Translations under genes and position numbers: made by a program
The notes under the pieces: generated by a model
Told to the model about the DNA's origin: nothing
The model's database searches: none
What the model saw: the letters and a program-made list of their open reading frames with translations, nothing else
Shown here: positions 9,299 to 18,488 of the stretch, piece by piece
How the letters are laid out: every line of letters starts with the position of its first letter
How positions within the stretch are numbered: the first letter of the stretch is position 1
Source of the DNA: Paenilisteria newyorkensis
GTDB taxonomy: Bacteria; Bacillota; Bacilli; Lactobacillales; Listeriaceae
Length of the DNA: 64,000 nt
Direction: 5' to 3'
Assembly: GCF_000766145.1 (NCBI RefSeq)
Contig: NZ_JNFB01000002.1
Location: 33,774-97,773 of the forward strand

Positions 9299-9307
9299 TG
9301 GTATAAT
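9299..9307 (+). promoter_or_regulatory. extended -10 promoter of the abiE pair
   Basis: TGGTATAAT (TG-n-TATAAT) lies 31 nt before the antitoxin start; no clear -35 is needed with this type. Confidence 0.6.
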
Positions 9308-9337
9308 AAAGGAAACTTGATGAAGTAGGTGATAATG

Positions 9338-10039
9338 ATGGGGGACGACTTGGGTACGAAGAGAGTATTAATGGAAGAAATAGAAGGATTAGCCTTGGAA
9401 TATCAGGTTGGGGAGCCGATTTTCACGAAGGAGATTAAGCAACAAGTAAAGGAGCAGTTTGAAGCAGCCAGTAACGATAGTTTTACGAGAACAGTGAATG
9501 AATATTTGCGTAGATTGGAAAAAAGAGGCGTGATTTCTAAATATGATGATGGCATTTATTTTCGTAGCAAAGAGACTAAGTTTGGGCGAAGTGCTATCGA
9601 CAAAGAGAAGCTTATTAAGAAGGCGTACATCATGGATGAGCAAGAGGATGAAGTGATTGGATACGTTGTGGGGGCTTCTTTTCTTAGTGCTAATGGTTTT
9701 TCTAATAATATGACGAATCGACGGGAAATCGTGACAAATAATTACAACGTGAAGAAACCGATTCATAAATTTAGTAACCCACCAATCATTAAAAAGCCTA
9801 AAGTGCCAATTTCTAAACATAATTATCGTTATTTTCAGTTGTTGGATACGTTGCGAGATATCGGTCAGTATCATGTGTTGGATGCCTCTTTTTATATGTC
9901 GCTTTATGACTATATGGAACGCGAGCGAATCGATGGCTTTAAACTACTGGGCTACGCAAAGAAATATTATAATCAAAAAGTAATGCACGTACTGGATGAA
10001 CTAGCGGAGGCTGCTCTAGACAGGGAGCTGATTGGTTAA
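9338..10039 (+). CDS. abiEi: AbiEi-family antitoxin
   Basis: A 233-residue protein and predicted partner of the nucleotidyltransferase encoded next. The N-terminal third looks like a winged helix with LRRLEKRGVISKYDDGIYF. The middle holds VIGYVVGASFLSANGFSNN, which matches the G-x-x-x-G-A-S-a-L block of AbiEi antitoxins, followed by RREIVTNNY. AbiEi proteins bind their own promoter and neutralise AbiEii. The frame is open from GTG 9329, but AGGTG there is the ribosome site, so ATG 9338 is used; ATG 9335 is possible. The stop overlaps abiEii as TAATG. Both genes are more AT-rich than their neighbours, which suggests acquisition. Confidence 0.8.
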   Translation: MGDDLGTKRVLMEEIEGLALEYQVGEPIFTKEIKQQVKEQFEAASNDSFTRTVNEYLRRLEKRGVISKYDDGIYFRSKETKFGRSAIDKEKLIKKAYIMDEQEDEVIGYVVGASFLSANGFSNNMTNRREIVTNNYNVKKPIHKFSNPPIIKKPKVPISKHNYRYFQLLDTLRDIGQYHVLDASFYMSLYDYMERERIDGFKLLGYAKKYYNQKVMHVLDELAEAALDRELIG

Positions 10040-11025
10040 TGTACTATACTTTGCACCACGATCGACATGCGTTTAGGGATTTACTAGAATCCATTTTTAA
10101 TGAGCACGATATATTACCAGAGATTTTAGAGAAAGATTATTATGTATGTTTAATGTTGCAGGAAATAGCTACTGTACAGCGAGAGTATGACGTATATTTT
10201 AAAGGCGGGACGGCATTGTATAAATGTTTGAAAAGGATTAATCGCTTTTCAGAAGATATCGATTTAACATTTAATAATGAAAAATTTGTTTCTAAAACGA
10301 GTAAAAGTAATGCGCTGAAGAAAGTGACTTCGCGTTATACACAATTGGAGTTAAATACGGTACATCCACAAAGTGTCTCAGGAAGCGGTTCGAGGACATC
10401 GGTTTATGAGTATGATACTTTATTTGAGACTGGCTTTTCAAGGAAAGATTCGCTACGAAGAGTCGGGACAGTCAAGGTTGAGACAACGGCTTTTACGACG
10501 TTTGAGCCATATTGTGCGTATCTGATGGAACCTATTATATTAACATTAGCATCAGATTCGGTTAAGCAAATTTTGAATGTGGAATATAATATGAAGCCAT
10601 TTGAAATGAACGTGATGAAGATAGAACGGATATTTGTTGATAAACTATTTGCTGTGGAAGATTATTATTTGGGATCAGCTGGGATAGGTAGGTTTATTGA
10701 AATGGGGAAACATTTATATGACTTGATTATATTATTTGAGTTAACTTCCATTCAAAAATTGCTTTTGGAATCAGAGACAGAATTGCATTTTATTGTTGAG
10801 CAAAAGAGGATAGAACAGGACTTGAGGCATGAAGCCAAGACTCTAGGGAAAACCATTAGTAACTTCCAATATTGGGAGTGTCTGGAGACGGATTGGGATA
10901 TTGAAAAGGGCTATAATAGAATGCAGAATGTGTATATTTTCTTGGATGAAGACAGGAGAAGATTCGAATATGTTCTTGAAAAATGTGCCCATATTCACAA
11001 ATGGTTTATGGAGAATTCATTGTAA
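10039..11025 (+). CDS. abiEii: AbiEii-family nucleotidyltransferase toxin
   Basis: A 328-residue predicted toxin of the AbiEii/AbiGii family. The nucleotidyltransferase core is clear: KGGTALYK (residues 55-62, with the GG-T motif), then RFSEDIDLTF (69-78) carrying the metal-binding D-x-D. EKDYYV near 31-36 is also typical. Known AbiE systems are bacteriostatic type IV toxin-antitoxin modules that can abort phage infection; that role is established for the family, not shown here. It overlaps its antitoxin gene by one base. The promoter of the trp leader begins 8 nt after its stop, so the pair sits tightly against the trp control region. Confidence 0.88.
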   Translation: MYYTLHHDRHAFRDLLESIFNEHDILPEILEKDYYVCLMLQEIATVQREYDVYFKGGTALYKCLKRINRFSEDIDLTFNNEKFVSKTSKSNALKKVTSRYTQLELNTVHPQSVSGSGSRTSVYEYDTLFETGFSRKDSLRRVGTVKVETTAFTTFEPYCAYLMEPIILTLASDSVKQILNVEYNMKPFEMNVMKIERIFVDKLFAVEDYYLGSAGIGRFIEMGKHLYDLIILFELTSIQKLLLESETELHFIVEQKRIEQDLRHEAKTLGKTISNFQYWECLETDWDIEKGYNRMQNVYIFLDEDRRRFEYVLEKCAHIHKWFMENSL

Positions 11026-11032
11026 AAAAAGC

Positions 11033-11061
11033 TTGACTTTAGCGGTAACATCGGCTAACAT
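11033..11061 (+). promoter_or_regulatory. promoter of the trp leader
   Basis: TTGACT (11033-11038), a 17-nt spacer and TAACAT (11056-11061), immediately after abiEii. Confidence 0.7.
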
Positions 11062-11067
11062 AAAGTT

Positions 11068-11357
11068 TATATTAAATGAATGCGTGGATGAAGAGTAAGT
11101 AACATGATGGATGTTTTAAGAGAGCTGATGGTTGGTGTGAATCAGTAGCAGAGATGATGTGAATGGACTTCGGAGCAACTAAGCTGAACGGGATTTTTCC
11201 TCAGTAGGAGTTAGCGATTAGGCCTTATCGTTACACAAGGCACCCCATATTCGTTGTGGGATTGAGTGAATCGTTTTTTCGGTTAATTAAGGTGGTACCA
11301 CGGGTCTCCCGTCCTTATCTAGTTACTAGATATGGAGGGAGGCCCTATTTTTTTGAC
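11068..11357 (+). promoter_or_regulatory. Trp T-box riboswitch 1 (upstream)
   Basis: A complete T-box leader. Stem I contains GGTTGGTG and a specifier loop GAA-TGG-AC with TGG at 11164-11166. The T-box AAGGTGGTACCACGGG lies at 11288-11303. The terminator stem CTCCCGTCCTTATCT / AGATATGGAGGGAGG is followed by T7. No gene follows before the second T-box, so it must act on trpE in series with that one, or be left over from a lost gene. Confidence 0.88.
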
Positions 11358-11373
11358 AGATTTTAGCCAGAGT

Positions 11374-11504
11374 AAATCGGCGGCAAACGTTCGCATTCCA
11401 ACAGTTTGGTGGACTTCCGGTTCTCACATACACAAGTATGCTCCGCTTCCGGCTTCCACCAAACTGTTGGAATACAAACGCTTTCGCTCGATTTGTGTAA
11501 AGCG
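11374..11504 (+). repeat. large palindromic repeat, copy 1
   Basis: Perfect 19-bp arms ATTCCAACAGTTTGGTGGA (11395-11413) and its complement (11455-11473) enclose a 41-nt core containing CTCACATACACAAGTATG and CCGCTTCCGG. The outer flanks AATCGGCGGCAAACG and ACAAACGCTTTCGCTCG recur, inverted, in copy 2. It lies between the two Trp T-boxes. Confidence 0.9.
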
Positions 11505-11574
11505 ATAAATTATTCTTATACGAAGAGAATAAAAATTAAAAAATATATAATCTAAAACATAAAGCAAGAAGAGT

Positions 11575-11836
11575 AAGCAAACATAATTTTCGCAGAGAGT
11601 CAGTGGTTGGTGTGAACTGATAAAGTTATTTTGCCGAAGTGGTCCTTGCGCGTGCGGCTTTGAACAAAAAAGTAGGAGCTGCCGGGTTCTCCCGTTATTG
11701 AGATAGAGTATGTGATTCGTACTCGAATGAGATGGAACTTTTTATGGTTCCAATATGAGGTGGTACCGCGGTATTTGATTATTCGCCCTCTAAAGAAAAC
11801 AGTGATTTGGCTGCGTTCTTTAGGGGGCTTTTTTGT
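11575..11836 (+). promoter_or_regulatory. Trp T-box riboswitch 2 (proximal to trpE)
   Basis: A second complete T-box. Stem I has GGTTGGTG. The specifier region GAAGTGGTCC gives TGG at 11640-11642. The T-box ATGAGGTGGTACCGCGG lies at 11756-11772. The terminator CGCCCTCTAAAGAA / TTCTTTAGGGGGC runs into T6 at 11832. A TATAAT at 11546-11551 could be its own -10, but no -35 fits at 17 nt, so transcription may come from the upstream promoter. Nothing else is seen in the 835 nt between abiEii and trpE. Confidence 0.9.
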
Positions 11837-11860
11837 ATTCTGGAATTGGAGGAATGAGAG

Positions 11861-13228
11861 ATGAAATTAACGAGAAAAATAAATGCGGACACGATTACGG
11901 CTATTTTGGCTTATGAGCGATTGGATGGGAAAAATAAGGCGTTACTTGAGGGCGCGGCTCGTGATGCGGATGCGGGACGGTATTCGATTGTTGCGATGGA
12001 CCCGGTGCATGAGATTAAGGTTTATGGTCAGCGATTCGTGTTGGATGGTGTGGAGAGAACGGTGGTTGATCCGCTGGCGGAGCTTGATAAGGTGATTCGG
12101 ACGGCGCCAAAACAGACGGATTCGCTTCCTTTTGAGGCTGGTGCAATTGGTTATGTTGGCTATGATACGATTGCGCTCTATGAGGATTTGGGTGAGATGC
12201 CACGGGAAACGCGCGAGGGATTGGCGGATATTCATTTTATGGTATATGAGTCGTTTTTGATTATGGATCATCAGGCGGAGGAAATGACGCTGGTGCAGGA
12301 TAATTGCTACTCGGGTCGGACGGAGGATGTGATGCGGGAGGCGCTGGATCGGATGCAGGAGCAGTTGGTGACGGCGGGTGAGCGCGAGATGCGGGACGTT
12401 GTGGTGACGCCGATGGAATACACGAGTAATGTGACGAAGGCGGAGTATATGACGCAGGTCGAGCGGGCGAAGGCGCATATCAGGAACGGGGACTTTTTCC
12501 AAATTGTGTTGTCGCAGCGTTTGGAGGCGCCGTTTACGGGTGATGCGTTTGATTATTATCGAAAATTGCGATTGTTGAATCCTTCGCCGTACTTGTTTTT
12601 CGTTGATTTTGATGATACGACGTTGATTGGGTCTTCTCCGGAGAGTTTGGTGAGTGTGACGAATGATGTGGTTGTGACGAATCCGATTGCTGGGACGCGC
12701 AAACGTGGGGCGACGAAACAGGAGGATGAACGCTTGGCGGAGGAACTTTTGCATGATGAAAAGGAACTCGCGGAACACCGGATGTTGGTGGATTTGGGGC
12801 GTAATGATATTGGAAAAGTGGCGGTGACGGGGAGTGTGAGTGTCCCGGTTTACTTGACGATTGAGCGGTATCGCTTTTTGATGCATTTGGTGTCGGTCGT
12901 GGAAGGTGTGCTGAAACCGGAGTTGACGGCGATGGATGCGCTGAAATCGGTGTTGCCCGCTGGGACGGTGAGCGGGGCGCCGAAGATTCGAGCGATGGAA
13001 CGGATTTATGAATGGGAAAATGTGAAACGTGGTCCTTATGCGGGTGCGGTCGGGTATTTGACGCATCAAGGGGATTGTGATTTTGCGCTGGCGATCCGGA
13101 CGATGGTGTTGCATCAAGGAACGGCGTATGTGCAGGCTGGTGCGGGTATTGTTTATGATTCGGATCCTGAGAGTGAATATTTAGAAACGTTGCAAAAAGC
13201 AAAGGCGTTACTGGAGGTTGGAAAATGA
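11861..13228 (+). CDS. trpE: anthranilate synthase component I
   Basis: Converts chorismate and glutamine-derived ammonia to anthranilate, the first step of tryptophan synthesis. The 455 residues show the N-terminal tryptophan-binding region (LLEGAARDADAGRYSIV near 28-44). The chorismate-binding domain carries NPSPYLFFVDF, GSSPESLV, AGTRKRG and LPAGTVSGAPKIRAMERI. GGAGG precedes the ATG 26 nt after the T-box terminator. The stop overlaps trpG by 4 nt, which favours balanced production of the two subunits. Confidence 0.96.
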   Translation: MKLTRKINADTITAILAYERLDGKNKALLEGAARDADAGRYSIVAMDPVHEIKVYGQRFVLDGVERTVVDPLAELDKVIRTAPKQTDSLPFEAGAIGYVGYDTIALYEDLGEMPRETREGLADIHFMVYESFLIMDHQAEEMTLVQDNCYSGRTEDVMREALDRMQEQLVTAGEREMRDVVVTPMEYTSNVTKAEYMTQVERAKAHIRNGDFFQIVLSQRLEAPFTGDAFDYYRKLRLLNPSPYLFFVDFDDTTLIGSSPESLVSVTNDVVVTNPIAGTRKRGATKQEDERLAEELLHDEKELAEHRMLVDLGRNDIGKVAVTGSVSVPVYLTIERYRFLMHLVSVVEGVLKPELTAMDALKSVLPAGTVSGAPKIRAMERIYEWENVKRGPYAGAVGYLTHQGDCDFALAIRTMVLHQGTAYVQAGAGIVYDSDPESEYLETLQKAKALLEVGK

Positions 13229-13839
13229 TTTTATTAGTCGATAATTATGATTCGTTTACGTATAATTTGGAGCAGTATTTGGCGGAATTTACGGATGAGG
13301 TCGTGGTTTGCCGGAATGATGCGGCGGATTTGATGGCATTGGCGGCGAACGCGACGGGGATTGTGTTATCGCCGGGGCCTGGAAAACCGAGTGAGGCGGG
13401 GCTTTTGGAAGAGGTCGTGCGGCAGTTCGCGGATAAGAAGCCGATGTTGGGAATTTGCCTAGGACATCAGGCGATTGGCGAGGTGTTTGGCGGAACGGTG
13501 AGTCAGGCTGGTGCGATTCGGCATGGGAAGGTTTCGATGATGCGACAAACGGCGGACAGTGCGATTTTTGCGGGGTTAGATGAGGAGCTGGAAATTATGC
13601 GGTATCATTCGCTGATTGTGGAGAAAGACGGTTTTCCAGAGGCTTTGGAAATTTTGGCGCGGTCGCTGGATGATGATGAGATTATGGCGATGCAGTTGCG
13701 CGGGTTTCCGGTTTATGGGTTGCAGTTTCACCCGGAATCGATTGGGACGCTTGACGGCAAACGGATGATGGCGAATTTTGTAGCGATTGTGGAAAAGGAG
13801 GGTGAGCGAGATGGAAGCGTATTTGCAAAAAGTGTATGA
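13225..13839 (+). CDS. trpG: anthranilate synthase component II (glutamine amidotransferase)
   Basis: A 204-residue class I amidotransferase that supplies ammonia to TrpE. The nucleophile is C78 in GICLGHQAIGEVFGG. The His-Glu pair lies in LQFHPESIGT near the C-terminus, and the N-terminal VDNYDSFTYNL is typical. In Bacillus subtilis the amidotransferase is shared with folate synthesis, but its place inside a complete trp operon argues for a dedicated role here. It overlaps trpE by ATGA and runs 29 nt into trpD. Confidence 0.95.
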   Translation: MILLVDNYDSFTYNLEQYLAEFTDEVVVCRNDAADLMALAANATGIVLSPGPGKPSEAGLLEEVVRQFADKKPMLGICLGHQAIGEVFGGTVSQAGAIRHGKVSMMRQTADSAIFAGLDEELEIMRYHSLIVEKDGFPEALEILARSLDDDEIMAMQLRGFPVYGLQFHPESIGTLDGKRMMANFVAIVEKEGERDGSVFAKSV

Positions 13840-14830
13840 TCAACAGAATTTGACGCGAGTGGAGATGCAGGAAGTTGCTTCGGCGATTTTTGCGGGGGAA
13901 TTAAGTCAGGCGCAAATCGCGGCTTTCTTGATGGCTCTGAAAATTAAAGGGGAAACGATTGAGGAGATGCAGGCGATCGCGGAAACGATGCAGGGCGTGG
14001 CGTTGCAGTTACCGATGGCGTCTGAAAATACGATGGATAATTGCGGAACTGGCGGGGATAAATCGCTCAGCTTCAATGTGAGTACGACATCGGCTTTTGT
14101 TTTGGCGGCGGCGGGCATTAAGGTCGCAAAACATGGAAACCGCAGTATTTCGAGCAAGTCGGGAAGCGCGGACGTTTGCCAGGAGTTGGGCATTGATATT
14201 TCGCTTGGCACGGAGGATATGGTATATTTACTGGAGAATGCTGGTATTGCTTTCTTGTTCGCGCCACATGTGCATCCGAATATGAAATATGTGATGGAAG
14301 TGCGGCGGGAGCTGAATACGCCGACGATTTTCAACTTGATTGGGCCACTGACGAATCCGGTAAAATTGGAGACGCAATTGATGGGGATTTACCGTCGTGA
14401 TTTGTTGGAGCAAACCGCGCAAGTGCTTGGGAAACTAGGCAGGAAGCGTGCAATCGTGGTGAATGGCGGTGGTTTTATGGATGAGGCGTCGCTTGCGGGT
14501 GAGAATCATTACGCGCTTCTCGAAAATGGTGAGGTGACGATGCATCGTTTTTCGCCAGAGGATGTTGGCTTAGAAAGTCGTGATTTGGCGGCGATTCAAG
14601 GCGGCGATGCGAAACGGAACGCGGAAATTTTGCTATCGGTTTTAAAAGCGGAGCCGAGTGCGTATTACGATACGGTGGTTTTGAATGCTGGACTTGGCTT
14701 GCTGGCGCACGGAAAAGTAACGTCGCTTGTTTCGGGCATTGAGATGGCGCGTGATTTGATTGATAGTGGTGCGTCGTATGCGAAATTAACACAATTATTA
14801 GCTTGTCAAAAGGAGCGATTAGTAGGATGA
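13811..14830 (+). CDS. trpD: anthranilate phosphoribosyltransferase
   Basis: Joins anthranilate to PRPP. The 339 residues contain [17 protein letters not shown] (the PRPP-binding GTGGD motif), [16 protein letters not shown] and the conserved [12 protein letters not shown] 13811 is preferred over the earlier in-frame ATG at 13787 because AAGGAGGGTG lies just before it. It overlaps the end of trpG by 29 nt and trpC by ATGA, in keeping with a single tightly packed operon. Confidence 0.95.
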   Translation: MEAYLQKVYDQQNLTRVEMQEVASAIFAGELSQAQIAAFLMALKIKGETIEEMQAIAETMQGVALQLPMASENTMDNCGTGGDKSLSFNVSTTSAFVLAAAGIKVAKHGNRSISSKSGSADVCQELGIDISLGTEDMVYLLENAGIAFLFAPHVHPNMKYVMEVRRELNTPTIFNLIGPLTNPVKLETQLMGIYRRDLLEQTAQVLGKLGRKRAIVVNGGGFMDEASLAGENHYALLENGEVTMHRFSPEDVGLESRDLAAIQGGDAKRNAEILLSVLKAEPSAYYDTVVLNAGLGLLAHGKVTSLVSGIEMARDLIDSGASYAKLTQLLACQKERLVG

Positions 14831-15591
14831 CATTTTTAGAAGAGATTTTAGCGAAAAAAGCGCAGGAAGTGGCGGAAATACCGGTTGAAAAGGTGGAATT
14901 AGACCGACAAAAACCGTATTTTCATGATTTTTTAAAGGCGAATAAAGATACGGTGCAGTTGATTGCGGAAGTAAAGCGAGCGTCTCCATCGAAGGGCACG
15001 ATTAATCTAGATGTCGATCCCGTTGCCCAGGCGAAAAGTTACGAAGCGGCTGGTGCAGGCGCGATTTCAGTTTTGACGGATCAGCAGTTTTTTAAAGGAG
15101 ATATTGAGGATTTGCGGGCTGTGGCGGAGGCGGTGAGCATTCCGGTTTTGTGTAAAGACTTTATTATCAGTGAGAAACAGTTGATTCGCGCCAAAAATGC
15201 GGGGGCTTCGATTGTGTTGTTGATTGTGGCGGCTTTGTCGGAGGAAGACTTGACGGCGCTTTACAAACAGGCCACAGCGCTTGATTTAGAGGTTCTCGTG
15301 GAAGTGCATAATGAAGTCGAATTGGAGACTGCTGAACGACTAGGTGCAACATTGATTGGCGTGAATAACCGCGACTTACATAGTTTTGTTGTGGACATTG
15401 CGGTGAGTGAGCGCGTGGCAGAGGAATTTTCACTTGCGGAGACGTTTTATATCAGTGAAAGTGGTTTCCGTGAACCGGCGGATGTGGCGCGCGTAGCGAA
15501 AGCGTTTAGTGTCGTACTTGTCGGTGAAGCGTTGATGCGAGCGGAAAATGTGGAGCAAGCGGCGAGTGCATTGAAGGTGAGTCGCGTATGA
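14827..15591 (+). CDS. trpC: indole-3-glycerol phosphate synthase
   Basis: A 254-residue TIM-barrel enzyme that closes the indole ring, releasing CO2 and water. Visible motifs are [13 protein letters not shown] (catalytic lysine and phosphate region), [43 protein letters not shown] and ISESGF near the C-terminus. ATG 14827 overlaps the trpD stop as ATGA, with AAAGGAGCG upstream. It is separate from trpF, as in most Firmicutes. Confidence 0.96.
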   Translation: MTFLEEILAKKAQEVAEIPVEKVELDRQKPYFHDFLKANKDTVQLIAEVKRASPSKGTINLDVDPVAQAKSYEAAGAGAISVLTDQQFFKGDIEDLRAVAEAVSIPVLCKDFIISEKQLIRAKNAGASIVLLIVAALSEEDLTALYKQATALDLEVLVEVHNEVELETAERLGATLIGVNNRDLHSFVVDIAVSERVAEEFSLAETFYISESGFREPADVARVAKAFSVVLVGEALMRAENVEQAASALKVSRV

Positions 15592-16184
15592 CACAGGTCA
15601 AAATTTGCGGGCTGAAATATCGTCCTGATATCGAGGTTGCGGTCGCGAATGGAGCGGTGATGATTGGTTTCGTGTTTGCGCCGAGTAAGCGCCAAGTGAC
15701 GCCGGATCAGGCTCGAATTTTAGCGCAAGGCATACCAGACTCGGTCAAAAAGGTAGGCGTTTTTGTAAATGAAAAACCTGCGGAAATCAACAGAATTGCG
15801 GCAATGGTCCCGCTTGATATCGTGCAATGTCACGGCCAGGAAACGGCGGTTGATTTAGCGGAAATAGAACACCCAACGATCAAGGCTTTTCAAGTCAAGG
15901 ATGGCAAGGTAAATGGGGATCTAACCGCGTTTCCAGATAGTCTGATTTTACTCGACGCGCCAATTGCGGGGCTCGGTAAAACGTTTGATTGGCAGGCGAT
16001 TGTGAACAGCGAATTGCCCAAGGAACGGCTTATTATCGCGGGTGGCTTGAACATTGACAATGTCACCGCAGCAATCGAGCAGTTCCAGCCATTTGCCGTC
16101 GACGTTTCCTCGGGTGTTGAAACGAACGGCACGAAAGATCTTGAAAAAATAATAACATTCATTCAAAAAGCGAAGGAGTCCTGA
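15588..16184 (+). CDS. trpF: phosphoribosylanthranilate isomerase
   Basis: Catalyses the Amadori rearrangement of phosphoribosylanthranilate. The 198-residue TIM barrel starts with VKICGLKY (catalytic cysteine in the KICG motif). It continues with [16 protein letters not shown] and [15 protein letters not shown] (general-acid aspartate) and ends with the phosphate site [11 protein letters not shown] and VDVSSGVET. It overlaps trpC by ATGA. Only 2 nt separate it from trpB. Confidence 0.95.
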   Translation: MTQVKICGLKYRPDIEVAVANGAVMIGFVFAPSKRQVTPDQARILAQGIPDSVKKVGVFVNEKPAEINRIAAMVPLDIVQCHGQETAVDLAEIEHPTIKAFQVKDGKVNGDLTAFPDSLILLDAPIAGLGKTFDWQAIVNSELPKERLIIAGGLNIDNVTAAIEQFQPFAVDVSSGVETNGTKDLEKIITFIQKAKES

Positions 16185-16186
16185 AA

Positions 16187-17389
16187 ATGAGTTATGATGC
16201 ACCGAATAAAGCAGGTTTTTATGGGAATTATGGTGGGAAATTTGTCCCGGAAACATTGATGAAAGCTGTCACGGAACTAGAAGAGGCATACGAAATTTCG
16301 AAAACAGATGAGGCGTTTCAGCAAGAATTGAGCTATTATTTGCGAGATTACGTTGGGCGCGAGTCTCCGCTTTATTTTGCGGAACAATTGACGGCACACG
16401 CGGGTGGCGCCAAAATTTACTTGAAACGGGAAGATTTGAACCATACCGGTGCGCACAAAATCAATAATTGCATCGGGCAAGCTTTGTTGACACGCCAAAT
16501 GGGGAAAAAGAAAGTCGTGGCGGAAACGGGAGCTGGGCAACATGGTGTAGCGACGGCGACTGTGGCGGCTCTGTTTAACTTAGAATGCACGATTTTTATG
16601 GGGGAAGAGGATATTAGGCGTCAGCAGTTGAACGTTTTCCGGATGGAGTTGCTTGGCGCGAAAGTGGTCAGCGTTTCTGGTGGGAATGGCACGTTAAAAG
16701 ATGCTGTGAATGAGGCGCTGCGCTATTGGGTGGCGAATGTGGAAGATACGCATTACATCATGGGTTCTGTTTTAGGGCCGCATCCGTTTCCACAAATTGT
16801 TCGCGATTTCCAAAGCGTGATTGGAGCCGAGGCCCGCGAGCAGCATTTGGAAAAGGAGGACCGTTTGCCGGATGCCGTCGTTGCTTGTATTGGTGGTGGC
16901 AGTAACTCGATGGGACTTTTTTATCCCTTTGTGAACGATACGACGGTCAAAATGTACGGTGTCGAAGCGGCGGGATCTGGTCTGGATACTGCTTTTCACG
17001 CAGCGTCCCTTTCAAAAGGTGAAATTGGCGTCCTGCACGGCGCGATGATGCATATTTTGCAAGATGATGCTGGTCAAATTCAGGAAGCTTATTCCATTTC
17101 GGCAGGCTTAGATTATCCGGGAATCGGACCCGAACATAGTTTTTTAAGAGACGAAGGGCGCGCCAAGTATGCCTCTGTGACCGATGACGAGGCCGTAGAA
17201 GCGTTCCAATTGCTTTGCCGTACAGAAGGCATCATTCCGGCGTTAGAAAGCTCACACGCGATCTCCTTCGCCGTAGAACTCGCCGGCAAAATGAGCCCAG
17301 AAGAAAGCATCGTCGTTTGCCTATCTGGTCGTGGCGATAAAGACGTGGACCAAATCCGCGCACGTTTGAAAGGAGCAGATGACAAATGA
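16187..17389 (+). CDS. trpB: tryptophan synthase beta chain
   Basis: PLP enzyme that condenses indole and serine to tryptophan. The 400 residues carry the PLP lysine K91 in [14 protein letters not shown], the indole-channel and catalytic segment AETGAGQHG, and the phosphate-binding loop [16 protein letters not shown] lies before the ATG. It is the first of the two synthase subunits and overlaps trpA by 4 nt, which supports formation of the alpha2-beta2 complex. Confidence 0.97.
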   Translation: MSYDAPNKAGFYGNYGGKFVPETLMKAVTELEEAYEISKTDEAFQQELSYYLRDYVGRESPLYFAEQLTAHAGGAKIYLKREDLNHTGAHKINNCIGQALLTRQMGKKKVVAETGAGQHGVATATVAALFNLECTIFMGEEDIRRQQLNVFRMELLGAKVVSVSGGNGTLKDAVNEALRYWVANVEDTHYIMGSVLGPHPFPQIVRDFQSVIGAEAREQHLEKEDRLPDAVVACIGGGSNSMGLFYPFVNDTTVKMYGVEAAGSGLDTAFHAASLSKGEIGVLHGAMMHILQDDAGQIQEAYSISAGLDYPGIGPEHSFLRDEGRAKYASVTDDEAVEAFQLLCRTEGIIPALESSHAISFAVELAGKMSPEESIVVCLSGRGDKDVDQIRARLKGADDK

Positions 17390-18141
17390 TGTTACAAAAC
17401 GCAATCGAAAAAGCTAATTTAGCCGTAGTTCTTTATATTATGGCGGGGGATGGCGGCCTCGACCAGCTAGAAAATCAGATGCAACTACTGAGCGACGCTG
17501 GTGCGACAGCGATTGAGCTCGGTATCCCATTCTCCGATCCAGTAGCCGATGGATCAGTGATTCAGAAAGCTGGCGCGCGTGCTTTGGCGGCGAACATTAG
17601 CCTTGCGCAGATTTTAGAAACGCTGACCACGAGCAAAATCGATATTCCGCTAGTCGTAATGAGTTATTTCAATCCGATTTATCACCTCGGCGTTGAAAAA
17701 TTCATTGAACTTGCTAAAAAAACACCGATTAAGGGACTGATTATTCCCGATTTGCCGTATGAACATCGCGATTTAATTTTGCCACATTTAGAAAATAGCG
17801 ACATTGCCCTGATTCCGTTGATTTCGCTGACGAGTCCGAAAGAGCGAATGGAATTGATTGCGAAACAAGCACAAGGATTCATTTACGCGGTGACAGTGAA
17901 TGGGACAACAGGCGAGCGCGCAGTATTCGGCGATAAGATTGATGAAAATTTGACGTACTTAAAAAAGATTAGTCCTGTGCCGGTTTTGGCAGGTTTCGGC
18001 ATTTCAAACTTGGATCATGTGGCGAGATTTGCCGCCGTGTGTGACGGGGTGATTGTGGGAAGTAAGGTTGTGCAATTGTTGTATGATGGGAAGTATGAAG
18101 AGCTGAGTGGATTTATTACTGGGGCAAGTCAGGTTAAATAA
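17386..18141 (+). CDS. trpA: tryptophan synthase alpha chain
   Basis: Cleaves indole-3-glycerol phosphate to indole and glyceraldehyde-3-phosphate, passing indole to TrpB. The 251-residue TIM barrel has catalytic E44 in [14 protein letters not shown], with D55, and the loop [15 protein letters not shown]. The phosphate site is PVLAGFGIS. It is the last gene of trpEGDCFBA. No simple terminator is seen right after it, but palindromic repeat copy 2 begins 55 nt downstream and ends in T8, and could serve that purpose. Confidence 0.96.
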   Translation: MMLQNAIEKANLAVVLYIMAGDGGLDQLENQMQLLSDAGATAIELGIPFSDPVADGSVIQKAGARALAANISLAQILETLTTSKIDIPLVVMSYFNPIYHLGVEKFIELAKKTPIKGLIIPDLPYEHRDLILPHLENSDIALIPLISLTSPKERMELIAKQAQGFIYAVTVNGTTGERAVFGDKIDENLTYLKKISPVPVLAGFGISNLDHVARFAAVCDGVIVGSKVVQLLYDGKYEELSGFITGASQVK

Positions 18142-18195
18142 ACTATTAACGAAGAGAAAGAAGTTTTTTATTTTTTTAAGTAGGATGTATATTTT

Positions 18196-18328
18196 GCTTT
18201 ACACGAATCGAGCGAAAGCGTTTGTATTCAGGTGAGTTAGGGAAAGCCGGAAGCGGAGCATACTTGTGTATGTGAGAACCGGAAGTTCGCTAACTCACCT
18301 GAATGCGAGCGCTTGTCGCCGATTTTTT
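18196..18328 (-). repeat. large palindromic repeat, copy 2 (inverted)
   Basis: Perfect 15-bp arms ATTCAGGTGAGTTAG (18226-18240) and complement (18290-18304) around a core that is the reverse complement of the copy 1 core, with no mismatch seen over about 42 nt. The flank at 18196-18227 matches the copy 1 right flank in 31 of 32 bases; the other flank matches in 22 of 25. The arms share no evident similarity with copy 1. T8 follows on the + strand. It occupies most of the 347-nt gap between trpA and the next gene. Confidence 0.9.
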
Positions 18329-18386
18329 TTGCTTATGGACCAAACTTTTTTCAACTAATCATTGCAAGCTTGTGCAAGAAGGAGTA

Positions 18387-18401
18387 AACTAAAATTTAGT
18401 T
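18387..18401 (+). promoter_or_regulatory. 15-nt palindrome upstream of the flippase gene
   Basis: AACTAAA-A-TTTAGTT is a perfect inverted repeat 88 nt before the flippase start. It could be an operator; no regulator is suggested by the context. Confidence 0.25.
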
Positions 18402-18488
18402 GAGTTTTAAACAAATCAGTATTTCATGAAAAACGAGAGTTAATAATCGGCTCAGGAAACGAGCACTTCACAATAAAGGACGAGGTCT

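Noticed and set aside
11942..13117. 391-residue open frame on the minus strand opposite trpE
   Set aside because: It mirrors the codon pattern of trpE, is extremely rich in Arg, His and Pro, has no ribosome site, and trpE itself is certain.
12534..13202. 222-residue minus-strand frame within trpE
   Set aside because: Low-complexity Ser/Pro/His composition typical of a shadow frame; no start signals.
11374..18328. The two palindromes as ends of a composite transposon carrying trp
   Set aside because: No transposase, target duplications or foreign composition; the trp operon is backbone and a third copy lies alone elsewhere.
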